A stretch of 64,000 nucleotides of DNA, taken from Lepidostoma basale. Its lineage: Eukaryota; Arthropoda; Insecta; Trichoptera; Lepidostomatidae. The DNA lies in NCBI GenBank assembly GCA_022606425.2, contig JAHDVF020000075.1, positions 868,001 through 932,000 on the forward strand, written 5' to 3'. The notes below the pieces were generated by a model that was not told the origin of the DNA, searched no databases, and saw only the letters and a program-made list of their open reading frames with translations. Shown piece after piece: positions 40,101 through 49,500 of the stretch. Within the stretch, counting starts at the first letter, position 1, and every line of letters begins with the position of its first letter. The translations under genes and the position numbers were made by a program.

Positions 40101-42952
40101 TTACAAGTAAATGCACGTGTCCTACACTGTTCAAATTTTTCAGTATTAAACAATGTTCAGTATTACGAGGATCACTGAATAGTGTTGTGAATGGACTAAA
40201 GTCTCCTCAATCAGGAGCTTAGCAACTTATGTCCTAGAGCACCCAACGAATATCAATGCAAAAAGTTTTAAATTCCAAAAAAAAAATACTTTTAAAATTT
40301 TTGTAACATTTGATAGTAGCATGATTTGCCTTGACAGGGCATTATTAAATGTGGGCAAGGTTTCCTTTAAAATTAAAGAAACCATACATTTTCTACAAAT
40401 TTAATTATATGGGAATGACATATTTCACCTTACGAAAGCATTATCAAATGTTTACAAATAACATTTGATTATGCCTTAACACGGAACTTGATTGCGCCTT
40501 AACTGGGAAATCTACCGCAGACGATATTAGAAAACTCCAGGTGTTTATAAATAGCTGCCTTCGCTCAATATTCAAAATCTATTGGCCCCAAACAGTGTCA
40601 AATGCCGTTCTCTGGACCATGGCAGGCGAAAAGCCAATTAGGGAACAAATCGCAGTGGATCGGTCACACTCTGAGACGGAAACCCTGACTGGTCCCCTAT
40701 GGGGGAAAGAGGAAGGGAGGCAGACCTTGAGCCCCCTAGAAAAGAGCCCTGCAGGACGAGGTTAAGGCAGCAGGCCTCACTTGGGATGATGTCAGGCATC
40801 AGGCATGCGATAGAGTCGGGTGGAGAAGGTTCCTTGAGGCCCTATGCACCATGGAGGTGTGACAGGACAAAAAGAAGAAGATGCCTTAACAAGGCGAAAT
40901 GTGTTATTCCCATAATAAAACTTCTAGAAAACAGACATTTTCATCAGTATTAATTATTTAATATGTCTTTGTTCAAGAAACCATAAATTTAGGAAAATAG
41001 TTTAACATCAACGGTGTGGAATTATACCTTGGTCTGCGGGAGTGTTGGAGGATACGGACTGGTCGGGGGAGGCGTCCGCCATCTCTCCCGGCTCCAGCTC
41101 TGCCTCTGCCTCACCTTCCGCTTCTCCCTCCAGACTCTCGTCTCCCTCGGGCCCCTCAGCCAGCTGGGGGGAATTGCTCTCCGTGTGAGCCTGGAATATC
41201 AAACAGCAGTTCATGAAATAACAAAAGAGTGGTGATTCAGGAAAATGGAACAATTCAAAGTTCAAATTAGTTTGTTTACAATATTTTAGTTTTGACCACA
41301 CAAAAAATGAGATATTAACCTGTCGAGTAGCAAGATATTAATGACATTAAAGAAACATCATTTTTCAGTTTGCTAAACATGTAACTAACTGATAAATTAT
41401 TTAATTTTGTGTACACCAACAGATGTCGCTGGTAGTCCAAATTTTGGCATAATCTATGAATATTTGAGAAATTAAAAATGAGACCCAAGCGTGGGGACAT
41501 ACACTTTATGACTCAGTATTTCAGGGTCTCATGGATGCGGCGGTACGCACGAAAAGGTACACATGCATTATTTCTGATCTCAATAGCTTCACACATCATT
41601 TTTGATCATTTTCATCTCAATAGCTTAACACATCATTTTTGATCATTTTCAGGACTGTGATACATTAATGATGTAAATGGAGTACGGAGTCGAGGCGGAC
41701 CGAGCAAAACATGGCATGACCAAATTAATCAAATTTTAAAGGGTGGTCATGTTAGAAGTCGGAGGAATCGACATGCGTGTATGACTCGTTGTATGAATGC
41801 GGAGGAAGCTAGAGAGGTTTGCCAGGATAGAGTAGTGTGGCAGTCCATTCTCTCTGCCTACCCCTGCCGAGAAACGGCGTGATGGTTTGTTTGTTTGTTT
41901 CAGGACAATTTATTTTAGTTTATAAACAACTATTATTATTGACTTTTCAAAACTGAAAATAATATATTTGCTACACAGTTCTGAAGCTTATTAAGAGCTA
42001 TTTTGCATTAAAATATATATTGGATTTATCAAATCTAATAGTCTACATTAGCAGTCACATGAGTATAAGGAAAAGTCATAAAAAGGGCACTCTTGTTATT
42101 AGCCAAGCAGCACTAAACTTTAAAAAATATTCTCAAGTACTTGCGTATACTTGGTTTTTGTTTTGTTTTTATAGTCTATCCGGGAATTTGAAATAAGAAC
42201 CTTCTTAATTTTCTATGGATAAGAATAGGTAGGATACTCACAGGTGTGGAGAGGCAGTTGTCTCCAATGTATGAATTTGGGTCGGGGGCAGGAGAGCCTA
42301 CCGGCTCTTCCAGCTCCATGGGTTCACCCCCTGCGCCCTCTCCTTCCAGGGGCGCCTCCTCTCCGTCGCCGGCTTCGGGGGCCGCCACTGCCTCGCTACC
42401 GTCTGCGTAAGCTGAAAATATAAAGAAAAATTATTATTTTTAATTCCTGAAATATATTAACTTGAATATTATATGAACCATTTTCCATTACACTTTATCA
42501 ATGGAGTTATTCTCTGTTGAACTAATCGGGAAGCTAGAGAAATCAGTAATCAATATCTAACTTTTATATTCAAAACTTTATCATGCTGTCAATATAACAA
42601 AATAACAGTTTTTAAAAACGATGAATCTCGTCAAATTTAAACCGTAGTTTTAAATAGTAATCACTTTTATAATACCCGTTTCAAACTGTAAACAGTTTCA
42701 GAATACGCGGTTCAAACGGATGGGAGATGGAGGGGCGAACGTAAATCGGTTTACGTATTACCAAATCTAGGTCATGTTGTCTAAAGTTGCAATCAGATGC
42801 AGATATTGTAATGGGGCTTATATTAACTCACCAGAATCTCCATTAGTGTGTACAGAATCGGCTGAAACGTCTGCGGAATCGTCCGCGGCCGGCGGCGGGC
42901 TGTCTGAGCCTCCTTCCAGCAAATTCAACCTGAACTCGTTGTCAGACTCCAT
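31057..42952 (-). CDS. Hcf: Host cell factor (HCF) C-terminal-half protein without Kelch domain
   Basis: Coding exons (minus): 42952-42832, 42411-42242, 41190-41028, 40086-39969, 39104-38988, (37410-37383 tentative), 37228-37077, 36262-36191, 35069-34908, 33869-33699, 32077-31888, 31145-31057. All phases match except around the tentative exon. The roughly 510-residue product has an N-terminal acidic, Ser/Ala/Glu-rich half, then [91 protein letters not shown] and a basic tail ending KQQKALH. These are the hallmark fibronectin type III region and C-terminus of HCF-1/HCFC1, a chromatin and transcription co-regulator in the nucleus. Full-length HCF has about 360 residues of Kelch repeats at its N-terminus; here the start ATG has an in-frame TAA five codons upstream and no Kelch exon is seen. 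Confidence 0.87.
31401..31510 (-). mobile_element. RTE-like 3' stub, (TTTG)n subfamily
   Basis: Reverse end AACAAACCATCACGCCGTTT, 3' tail only. It faces a forward copy of the same subfamily at 31525. Confidence 0.6.
31525..31745 (+). mobile_element. RTE-like 3' fragment, (TTTG)n subfamily
   Basis: [20 protein letters not shown] and [15 protein letters not shown] frame, ending ACGGCGTGATGGTTTGTTTG. The tail repeat is TTTG, not TTAG. Confidence 0.7.
31888..32077 (-). CDS. Hcf: HCF-like exon, last FN3 segment
   Basis: Acceptor TTGATCAG, donor G|GTAACT. Encodes [27 protein letters not shown] and [14 protein letters not shown], the signature end of the HCF FN3 region. Confidence 0.93.
32225..32755 (-). 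mobile_element. RTE-like 3' fragment, (TTAG)n family
   Basis: Minus-strand frame [40 protein letters not shown], ending in the CCATCACACCGTCTCTCCG terminus. In an HCF-like intron. Confidence 0.78.
33090..33300 (+). pseudogene. pogo/Tigger-type transposase N-terminal fragment
   Basis: Encodes [20 protein letters not shown] followed by [21 protein letters not shown], the helix-turn-helix of pogo/Tigger and related CENP-B-like proteins. It is cut by an RTE copy (33318-33484). After that copy, the end TATCCCGGAAAGTCGAGGGTGTACTG at 33508-33533, followed by TA, looks like a Tigger terminal repeat. Confidence 0.55.
33318..33484 (+). mobile_element. RTE-like 3' fragment inside a pogo/Tigger relic
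   Basis: Begins TATTGAATGTCGGCCATGTG and ends GACGGCGTGATGGTTAGTTA. TTTATACAGG on the left and TTTATACGGG on the right look like its target duplication. Confidence 0.65.
33699..33869 (-). CDS. Hcf: HCF-like exon, fibronectin type III
   Basis: Acceptor GTTGCAG, donor AAG|GTAACT. Encodes [33 protein letters not shown] and [12 protein letters not shown], matching HCF-1 nearly residue for residue in the core. Confidence 0.92.
34395..34810 (+). mobile_element. RTE-like 3' fragment, same family as 58230
   Basis: [40 protein letters not shown] sequence, [20 protein letters not shown], and a GAAGAAGAAGA tail. In an HCF-like intron. Confidence 0.8.
34908..35069 (-). CDS. Hcf: HCF-like exon, fibronectin type III
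   Basis: Acceptor GAATGCAG, donor GAG|GTGACA. Encodes [20 protein letters not shown], the FN3 strand pattern (Y-x-F-R-V-x-A-I-N-x-C-G-R-G) known from HCF. Confidence 0.88.
35445..35820 (-). mobile_element. RTE-like fragment, diverged
   Basis: Reverse copy: TGGTCATGCC-type start ATGCCATGCCTTCCTCGGTC and CGCGCTTCACTTCCAGTCAT correspond to the GRPRKAWHD and YGSEAR regions. Frame broken. Confidence 0.6.
35938..36022 (-). mobile_element. RTE-like (TTAG)n 3' stub
   Basis: Reverse tail AACTAACTAAGTAACCATCA, then GGGTAGGCAGAAAGAATGGA. It abuts a reverse CR1-like fragment. Confidence 0.6.
36025..36150 (-). mobile_element. CR1-like fragment, reverse
   Basis: AAAGTCAAGAGTATTTGTCT and GAAAGACGTCGATCTCCGAG match the reverse 15650 family. 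Confidence 0.6.
36191..36262 (-). CDS. Hcf: HCF-like exon, start of FN3 region
   Basis: Acceptor TTTTTCAG, donor ACT|GTAAGT, 24 codons in phase 0: [20 protein letters not shown] then ATFT. The W-F-x-V-G-[IV]-[IV]-K motif is conserved in HCF. Confidence 0.85.
36395..36595 (+). mobile_element. tRNA-derived SINE
   Basis: Head GGCAGAGTGGTAAGAGCTCT and GAGTTCGATTCCCGGTGATG, body CACATGTCATGAGAATCAAT. In an intron of the HCF-like gene. Confidence 0.7.
36590..36870. repeat. AGAAGTTTTATTATA-type MITE split by a LINE stub
   Basis: Left arm TTTTTAGAAGTTTTATTATA; right arm GAAACATATCATTCCTATAA and AATAAAACTTACAT. The LINE at 36634-36766 lies inside with a clean duplication. Confidence 0.7.
36634..36766 (+). 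mobile_element. LINE 3' stub inserted in a MITE, with 10-bp duplication
   Basis: 133 bp ending in AAGAAAAAGAAGAAGA. Flanked by ATGTATTGCT at 36624-36633 and 36767-36776. Same family as 40504 and 45790. Confidence 0.78.
37077..37228 (-). CDS. Hcf: HCF-like exon, LASAAL region
   Basis: Acceptor CTGCGCAG, donor CAG|GTACTG. Encodes [20 protein letters not shown], then [25 protein letters not shown] sequence typical of the region before the HCF fibronectin domain. Confidence 0.8.
37383..37410 (-). CDS. Hcf: Tentative HCF-like micro-exon
   Basis: A 28-bp segment between acceptor TGTGTGTCCAG and donor GAG|GTGGGC. In frame from exon 5 it reads AADTSAPP, but it is one base off for joining the next exon. 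It contains a run of seven C, where a one-base miscount would repair the frame. Confidence 0.35.
37757..37860 (+). mobile_element. tRNA-derived SINE, head only
   Basis: TTGCCGAGTGGCAAATGCTA and GGTTTGATTCCCGGCGATGG; a 3'-truncated copy in an HCF-like intron. Confidence 0.62.
37935..38375 (-). mobile_element. RTE-like 3' fragment, separate family, open frame
   Basis: [78 protein letters not shown]; complete to its stop. Confidence 0.82.
38453..38780 (+). mobile_element. Short nonautonomous DNA element, copy 1
   Basis: About 330 bp with ends AACCGCCCCTACC and GGTAGGGTGGTTAA. The same element lies inverted at 56937-57260, where TTAA borders both ends, suggesting a piggyBac-type MITE. Shared internal landmarks: CTCAAGCGCGTACGTGATAC and AATACTCGGCCGCACACTTG. 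In an HCF-like intron. Confidence 0.6.
38988..39104 (-). CDS. Hcf: HCF-like exon 5 (Ser/Ala-rich)
   Basis: Acceptor GATCTTCAG; phase joins exon 4 to give [20 protein letters not shown] followed by [17 protein letters not shown]. The likely donor is CAC|GTATGT; a GTTAAG four bases further is an alternative. With the first choice the frame does not run directly into the exon at 37228. Confidence 0.72.
39140..39335 (+). mobile_element. RTE-like fragment with reverse-transcriptase FADD box
   Basis: [18 protein letters not shown] contains the F-A-D-D catalytic motif, then the sequence jumps to TTCGGGGAGACAGCGTGATG, the family's 3' end. An internally deleted copy next to an HCF-like exon. Confidence 0.62.
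39414..39735 (-). mobile_element. RTE-like 3' fragment, (TTAG)n family
   Basis: Reverse end [34 protein letters not shown] frame on the minus strand. Diverged. Confidence 0.68.
39737..39903 (+). mobile_element. RTE-like fragment, diverged
   Basis: [24 protein letters not shown] frame opposite to the preceding copy; the tail is missing. Confidence 0.58.
39969..40086 (-). CDS. Hcf: HCF-like exon 4
   Basis: Acceptor TTCTTCCAG, donor AG|GTAGTG. Encodes [20 protein letters not shown] and a Ser/Asp-rich continuation ending ILQTAGI. Confidence 0.78.
40355..40950. repeat. AGAAGTTTTATTATA-type MITE split by a LINE fragment
   Basis: Left GGGAATGACATATTTCACCT, right AAGGCGAAATGTGTTATTCC and AATAAAACTTCTAGAAAACA, with a LINE at 40504-40880 inside. 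Confidence 0.68.
40504..40880 (+). mobile_element. LINE 3' fragment inserted in a MITE
   Basis: [24 protein letters not shown] frame, [20 protein letters not shown], and an AGAAGAAG end. GCCTTAAC at 40496-40503 and 40883-40890 is the likely target duplication. Confidence 0.75.
41028..41190 (-). CDS. Hcf: HCF-like exon 3 (acidic region)
   Basis: Acceptor TATTCCAG, donor G|GTATAA. Encodes [20 protein letters not shown] and a Glu/Ala-rich repeat [16 protein letters not shown]. Confidence 0.8.
41655..41900 (+). mobile_element. RTE-like 3' fragment, (TTTG)n subfamily
   Basis: [40 protein letters not shown], ending ACGGCGTGATGGTTTGTTTG. In an HCF-like intron. Confidence 0.72.
42242..42411 (-). 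CDS. Hcf: HCF-like exon 2 (acidic region)
   Basis: Acceptor ATTTTCAG, donor CCT|GTGAGT. Encodes an acidic Glu/Gly/Pro-rich stretch including [20 protein letters not shown]. Low-complexity acidic sequence is usual in the middle of HCF. Confidence 0.8.
42832..42952 (-). CDS. Hcf: HCF-like exon 1 (start codon, acidic N-terminus)
   Basis: ATG at 42952-42950 begins [20 protein letters not shown]. An in-frame TAA lies at 42967-42965. The donor is G|GTGAGT and the following exon completes the codon as Ala. This exon lies 470 bp from the divergent MED14 ATG. Confidence 0.78.
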
Positions 42953-43422
42953 ATTTCTAAATATTTACAGCTCAGACGCTCTGTCAAAAAATATTGAAAA
43001 CTAACGCGATAAACGCGAAGTTTTTCTGTCACTAAACGGCGTATTTATTTTAAAATCTCTAAAGTTGACAAACGAAAACAACCATAGAGGTGGCGTCCAT
43101 GTTTGCCTTAGATTTTGACCGAAGATCGTGAATGCTACCGGTTCGTTACCATAAACATTTATTTTTCAAAAGTACCTACCTCATTTTGAAAAATATACAT
43201 AGACGATATAATTTGTCTCTGGCTAGCATCTCGCTCACGTCAAAATAAAATATATTATATTTTGGTTCTGTATACTGTTTTGCAGATATTTTGGTTATGT
43301 TACGAAAATTGTTGTTTTTTTATATGAAATAAGCCTTCAATTAATTAACATCAATAACGAATTTATTAGATGTTACGTTAGTAGTCATGTAATAACTAAG
43401 TGAGAGGAGTATTCTAGCGAAA
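42953..43422. promoter_or_regulatory. Bidirectional promoter region between HCF-like gene and MED14
   Basis: 470 bp separate the divergent ATG codons. The interval has no recognisable transposon and no clear TATA box at the expected distance for either gene, as is common for housekeeping promoters. Start sites cannot be fixed from sequence alone. Confidence 0.6.
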
Positions 43423-43559
43423 ATGGTTCCCGTGTCAATAGAAGGATGCGCCCCGGTGTCGGAGGCCGGGGGCGCCCGCGGCGGATCTATCTCTCTATCG
43501 GTTCTCATCGACTTCATCGTCCAGAGGACCTACCATGAGCTCACGGTGCTCGCCGAGCT
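43423..43559 (+). CDS. MED14: MED14 exon 1 (start)
   Basis: ATG in context AAAATGG; encodes MVPVSIEGCAPVSEAGGARG, then SISLSVLIDFIVQRTYHELT. Donor CT|GTGAGT. Confidence 0.93.
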
Positions 43560-46500
43560 GTGAGTCAATATTTTATCCTACGAACACTCTTAACCTAATT
43601 CAGGCTCATCGCTAGCAAGATAGTCGAGATTAAGTAATATTACAAAATCAAACTTTTATCATGGAATAAGAGCAGAAGCCCCAAATTTGGCTTGTTTTTT
43701 ATTTTATTAATATTTTACGTAACACGTTCATAACTAATGGATTATTTAGAATCAGTAAAAAATTTAACCCCCATCACTAGCATTTATTACATAAACTAAA
43801 TCAATTTTGATGTAGGTAGTTTGATGAAGCCCACTATATATTATATAAATAAAAAAGAAATTTTGTATATTATATATATTTTTTAAAACTAACTAACCAT
43901 CACGCCTTCTCTCCGGAGGGGTAGGCAGAAAGAATGGAACGCCACACTGTTCTGTCCTGACATACTTCTCTCGCTTCCTCTACATTCATACATCTTGCCT
44001 TGCACGCACGTCGATTTCTCCGACTCCTCACGTGACCGACATTCAATATTTGATTGATTTGATCGTGCCACGTTTTCCTCGGCCTTCCTCTATTTCTAGC
44101 TCCGTTCACGCCGTTTACATATACCTTCTTTACCATTCTGTCTTCACTCATTCTTTCCATGTGTCCAAACCATCTTAATGACCCTTTCCTTATTTTGTTC
44201 ATAACACTTTCATTCGTACCACATTCCCTTCTTATACTTGCATTTGTCACTCTATCATATACAGATTTGCCCCACATTAGTCTTAGAGATCTCATTTCTA
44301 CTGCATTTATTCTACTTTCATCCTTCTTTTGCCAGTTCAATGCTTCACTTCCATACATAAGGGTCGGCACAAGAACACCATTATGCACTGCCATCTTAGC
44401 TTTTTTGGATAAGCTTTTGTTTGCGATGACAATATATTTTTATTGATATTTTTGATATTTTTTTTTTTTTTCATTATGTTTTACGTACATTGGGGTTTTC
44501 AGTACATAATTACTTTGTGTTTTAATGTTCGGTTTCTCTATGCTCATCATGAATACGTAGATACATTTTTACTGACAAATTTTACTCCCCTTTTTAAGGA
44601 GTTTCACAAGGAAATAAATAAAATGGCATTTGAATAATTAAATATTCTTCGAATTAAATACTGAGCCGTGAGCATATTTTTTTAAAGCAGCGACATATGT
44701 TTCATTCAACTACGACTATTACCCCTGTATTCAAATCAAATCAGTTTATTAACTCGAAAGACATTACAAACAGCAAAATTTTTAAGGCATCTATTGAGTA
44801 CAGGTCAAATATTATTAAAATATAACATAATACCAGGAACGCATTAGAGATGGTTTGACATTAAGAAGACAAGATACTTTCTAAAGTCAAGAGTATTTGT
44901 TTCCTGAACGTACCTTCACTAATATGAAAGACGGCGATTTCCGAGGAGACCGCGTTCAGCAGAGTAATTGCTCTTCCCACCGATGTCACCAGAGGCAGAT
45001 TGGTTTTGGTGGCCGGTAGGTAAAACAATCTGTGCTGTCACTGTCGGAGAAATCTATCAGGGACAAAAAGACCAACACCCTCTAGCACGGCCGAGTTCTC
45101 GAAATATACCCTTATTAATTTATAGAAATGGGTAATGAGATAAGGCATTAATCAAATGTACATTTGATAATGCCTTAGAAGGGCGAAACATGTTATTCCC
45201 ATAAAATATAATAAAACTTCTAGAAAACTGACGTTTTCAATCGTATTAATTATTTAAAATGGAGTTGTCCATCGTTATGCCTTTTTAGTAACATGTTTTG
45301 TGACAAAAATCATTTAGTGGGGTTGTCAAGATTTTAAGAATAAGGTGAGAATGCGATGTTTGAGCGTGTGTCGTGTTACAGGCTGCCGCGCAAGACGGAC
45401 ATGGAGCGCAAGGTGGAGATCTACAAGCTGTCGGCGCGCACGCGGCAGCTGTTTGTGCGGCTGCTGGCGCTGGTCAAGTGGGCCGGCAGCGCCTCCAAGG
45501 TGGACCGCTCCGCCAACATCATGGCCTTCCTGGACAAGCAGGCGCTGCTCTTCGTGGAGACAGCCGACATGCTGGCGCGCATGGCCCGCGAGACACTCGT
45601 GCATGCTAGGTACCACTCCTCACTAGCCAGATATCATAATTTCTTCCATATTCGGCATCACTTTGTGTTGTTTACTCACATTGAATAACTTTTTGGTAAC
45701 ATTGTATTATCTTAACACTTTTTTCCACTTTTCACAAACATGTTTCGGGACACAAAATATCCTACTTCGGTGTATGAATTTTAACCTTAATAACAGTACA
45801 ACAAGGCAAGGGGAGCTATCGCCATGCTTCGCCCTGTAGGGTGTTCCAGTATCATTTTGAGAAAGCTCAAGCTCCAAATATTCAGCAGTACAGTCAAGAG
45901 TGTACTTCTGTACGGATGTGAGACTTGGAAATCTACCGCGGACGTTATTGTAAATCTCCAGATGTTTATAAATAGGTGTCTTCGCTCAATATTCAAGATC
46001 TATTGGCCCCAAACAGTGTCAAATGCCGTTCTCTGGACCATGGCAGGCGAAAAGCCAATTAGGGAACAAATCGCAGTGAATCGGTCACACTCTGAGACGG
46101 AACCCAGCCTGCATCGCTCAGGGCGCACTAGACTGGTCCCCTATGGGGGGAAAGAGGAAGTGAGGCAGACCTAGAGCCACCTGGAGAAGAGCCCTGCAGG
46201 ACGAGGTTAAAGCAGCAGGCCTCACTTGGGATAATGTTAGGTATCAGGCATGCGATAGAGTCGGGTGGAGAAGGTTCCTTGGGACCCTATGCTCCACGGA
46301 GGTATGATAGGACAAAAATTAGAAGAAGAAAGAGACTTACACCTGAAGATGGAAGTCACCTCTGAAACATTGTCGTATTTTAATAATTTTATTGTTATTG
46401 TATAAAGATATTTAATAAATTTAAGTGGAAAATATACAGTGATGTTTTTCAAATTTCGAAGTTTTTACAATGGAATTCCAGTGTTAACGCCTTAACTTTC

Positions 46501-49500
46501 AATATACTCTATGCTTGCAGACTACCAACATTCCACATCCCAGCGGCCGTGGAGGTATTGACACAGGGCACGTATGCGCGGCTGCCGGCCTGCATCCGCG
46601 AGCGCCTTGTGCCCCCCGAGGGGCTCAGCCCGGCCGAGCGCCGCGCCACGCTCAAGGCCCTCAACCATGTCATCCGCCAGCGTCTCGTCTCCTGCGCCCT
46701 GCCTGAGAATATGCGCACATTCAAGGTTACTACTTTACTCTGACAGTGGCAAATCTTTTACGAGGAGATTCAACAAGCTCGTGATGGGGAAACAATATAG
46801 GGATTAGAAGGAATAGATGCAATATTGAAAATAAAATAAAAATCAAACAAATCTTTTTAAAATGTTTATTTAGTTATAATCTACTTATGTTTGTGTCTTC
46901 AAACCGGTTTCGCGGCTTGCTGCAAACATAAGTGGATTTTAACCCTGTCTGGTGGGAATACATATTCCTTTTGAAATTGCTCTAAAAAGATCAGTGGGAA
47001 TTACATTTTCAATGTTTATTCATTCCAGTCATCTATCCACATTACATATCCACATTGAAATATGGGTATTACGATAAAACATATACTTGCTTTAACGGTG
47101 GAATTTTTAACTGGCAGTTGAATTTTAAAAAACATGTGTTATAATGTTCTTGAGTGTCGTGCGTCAAAAACGTAAATTTTTTGTCAAAACTTTCAAGTAA
47201 ATAAGGATTTTGACAATTGATTTGAGTTCTATGGACATTTATTTCACTGTATGATAGTTACTTAGCTGTTGATTTGATCTGAATTTCAAGGTAAGTCATT
47301 TTTCATGAGTGGAAATGTGACTTATTTTTGCAAAAATCGTTTTAATGGTTTTTTAATTAAAATTAATTATTTTAAAAATATCGATGACGATCGATCGTGG
47401 ACGATCGAAGTGTGCGCGGAAGATGCCTATTGGTGGCGATGAGGTTCGCAACCCATCACACCGCGTCTCCCGCGGAGCGAAAAGAGAAGGATGGAGTGCC
47501 GCATCAGTAAAAGTGTGACAGTCCATTCTTTCTGCCTACCCTTTCGGAGAGACGGCGTGATGGTTAGTTAGTTAGTTAGTTAGTTAAAAATAAAAATATG
47601 TATACATTTCTTTCTTACGCACAATGAGTATTCTACCAAGTATCAGTGGGAAGTATAGATCATCTTAGTTTTTTTTATAAGTTCCGATTAATTTAAAAAA
47701 AAAATACGTTTCTTTATAAATATTAATGACATAGGCATCGGTTAAAGTGTGGCAGTCCATTCTTTCTGCCTACCCCTTCGGAGAGACGGCGTAATGGTAG
47801 TTAGTTTTAGTTAGTTACATTTAAAAAGAAAAATCACAAAAAAATTGTTTTCATTATTAACAACAAAATTTCAAATAACAACATTAATTTGTTGAATAGA
47901 TACAAACATGCTTTCTTCCAATTTAGTATGGGTTTACTTTCTTCCGATTTATATTTCAAGTGACACTAAATATTCTTCTTCTTCTAATAGTGCCGAGTCA
48001 GGTCACCCCGATGTTTGCGATCACTGTGGCGAATGCTTTCTCACCGCGGTTATTTCTTTGGAAGTGTTACTGGAGTGTTTTCCCATTGCCTTCTCCGGGG
48101 ACAATAAATATAGCAAATTGAAAGCTCTTTGAAAGAAGTTAGAATAAATGTGAATGAAAACATCTGTCTTCTAGGAGTTTTATTATATTTTAGATGGAAA
48201 GACATGTTTCGCCCTTCTAAGGCATTATCAAATGTAATAATAATGCCTTAAAAGGGTGAAATTTTCATTCCATCTAAAATATGATAAAACTTCTAGAAGA
48301 CAGAATTTTAATTAATATTAGTAATTTCATATGAAGTTTTACAACATTGTTCAAAAACTACTAAAGAAGTCAGAATATTTATTTCTATGAACTTGATTTC
48401 CAAGTCTTTAGTGTGAGTAAATAATTAGAATTTGAGGAGGTTGAGCCGTTGGAATGCTTCAGCGACTAGAGCAACGTGGAGACAACCACATCATGTGCAC
48501 ATCATAAATGTGTTTTATATGACTCCTATGTTCCCTCCGCAGGTGGAGAATGGTCGGGTGACTTTCCAGGTGGGTCAGGAGTTCAGCGTGTCTCTCACGG
48601 TGATGGGAGACTCCCCGGCCCTGCCATGGAGGCTGCTGGATGTGGCCATCCTGGTGCAGGACTCCGAGATAGGAGGTGATTACACCTTTTATTCTTACTG
48701 CATTCAAACATTTCAAAGATTTTATTTATTCTTGATTAGGGCGGATTGGAATGTGATACAGCAATTGTGGGCTGGACATTACAAAGACGCCAAGTATGTA
48801 TCAAAAAAGTGTTTTTGATCCCAATTGGTGTTATACATGAAAGTCAATAACTGTGCAAAGGTTCAAAGTGATGTAATTAATATAGTGTAGTTCCAACTTT
48901 AATAAGTATTTTAGTAATATCTAGGGCTCAGAAAGTCATATTCACTAAAAAAGTTTAAAATATTATTCTATATTCTCTAACCTAATGTTTACTGTTAACT
49001 ACGAAAAAACAAGATCTTATGTGTGACAAACTATTTTTTGTATCGTACAATTATATATTTTTATATATTTTCGGGGGTATGAACCAGTCGATTTTTTACA
49101 ATAGTTTTGTTTAGAAGAGAGAACTCTCGACATCTGCCGAGATAATCGGTAGGAACTTTTAGGTTGTGCAATCATTGACGGCGTCATCCACATGTTCCTT
49201 GGATTTTATTTCATTTGTCTGCACTGTTAAATATTCTCTTCATTTATATTTATGGTTGCAATGTGATTAGCCTTATTTTATCGTTTCTATGTATTATAAT
49301 CGCTGTTTGTTACCTTCAATTTGTAAAATATAAAAACTTCTAGAAAACAGACCATATTAAATAATTGGTGATATTGCAATGTGTTAATGTGCATGGTTGT
49401 TTGCTGCGCAGAGGGCAAGGCTCTGGTGCACCCGCGCCAGGTGGCCTACATCCGAGGTGTGGCACAGGCCCGACTGGCCGCGGCCGGCGGCTCCGGGCTG

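Noticed and set aside
47565..47586. (TTAG)n as a telomeric repeat
   Set aside because: The insect telomere unit is TTAGG. Here the four-base unit is always joined to the same RTE or SINE end, so it is a retroelement tail.
47908..48132. 74-residue open frame with a Cys/His pair (CDHCGEC)
   Set aside because: No splice sites, lies inside a MED14 intron near a (TTAG)n stub, and the Cys-rich bit is too short for a zinc finger; probably decayed transposon.
48459..48716. Minus-strand open frame opposite MED14 exon 4
   Set aside because: It is an antisense shadow of a GC-rich exon; the plus strand has splice sites and conserved MED14 residues. The same applies to open frames opposite 19654-19854, 45382-45609, 49412-49655, 54577-54794 and 61149-61341.
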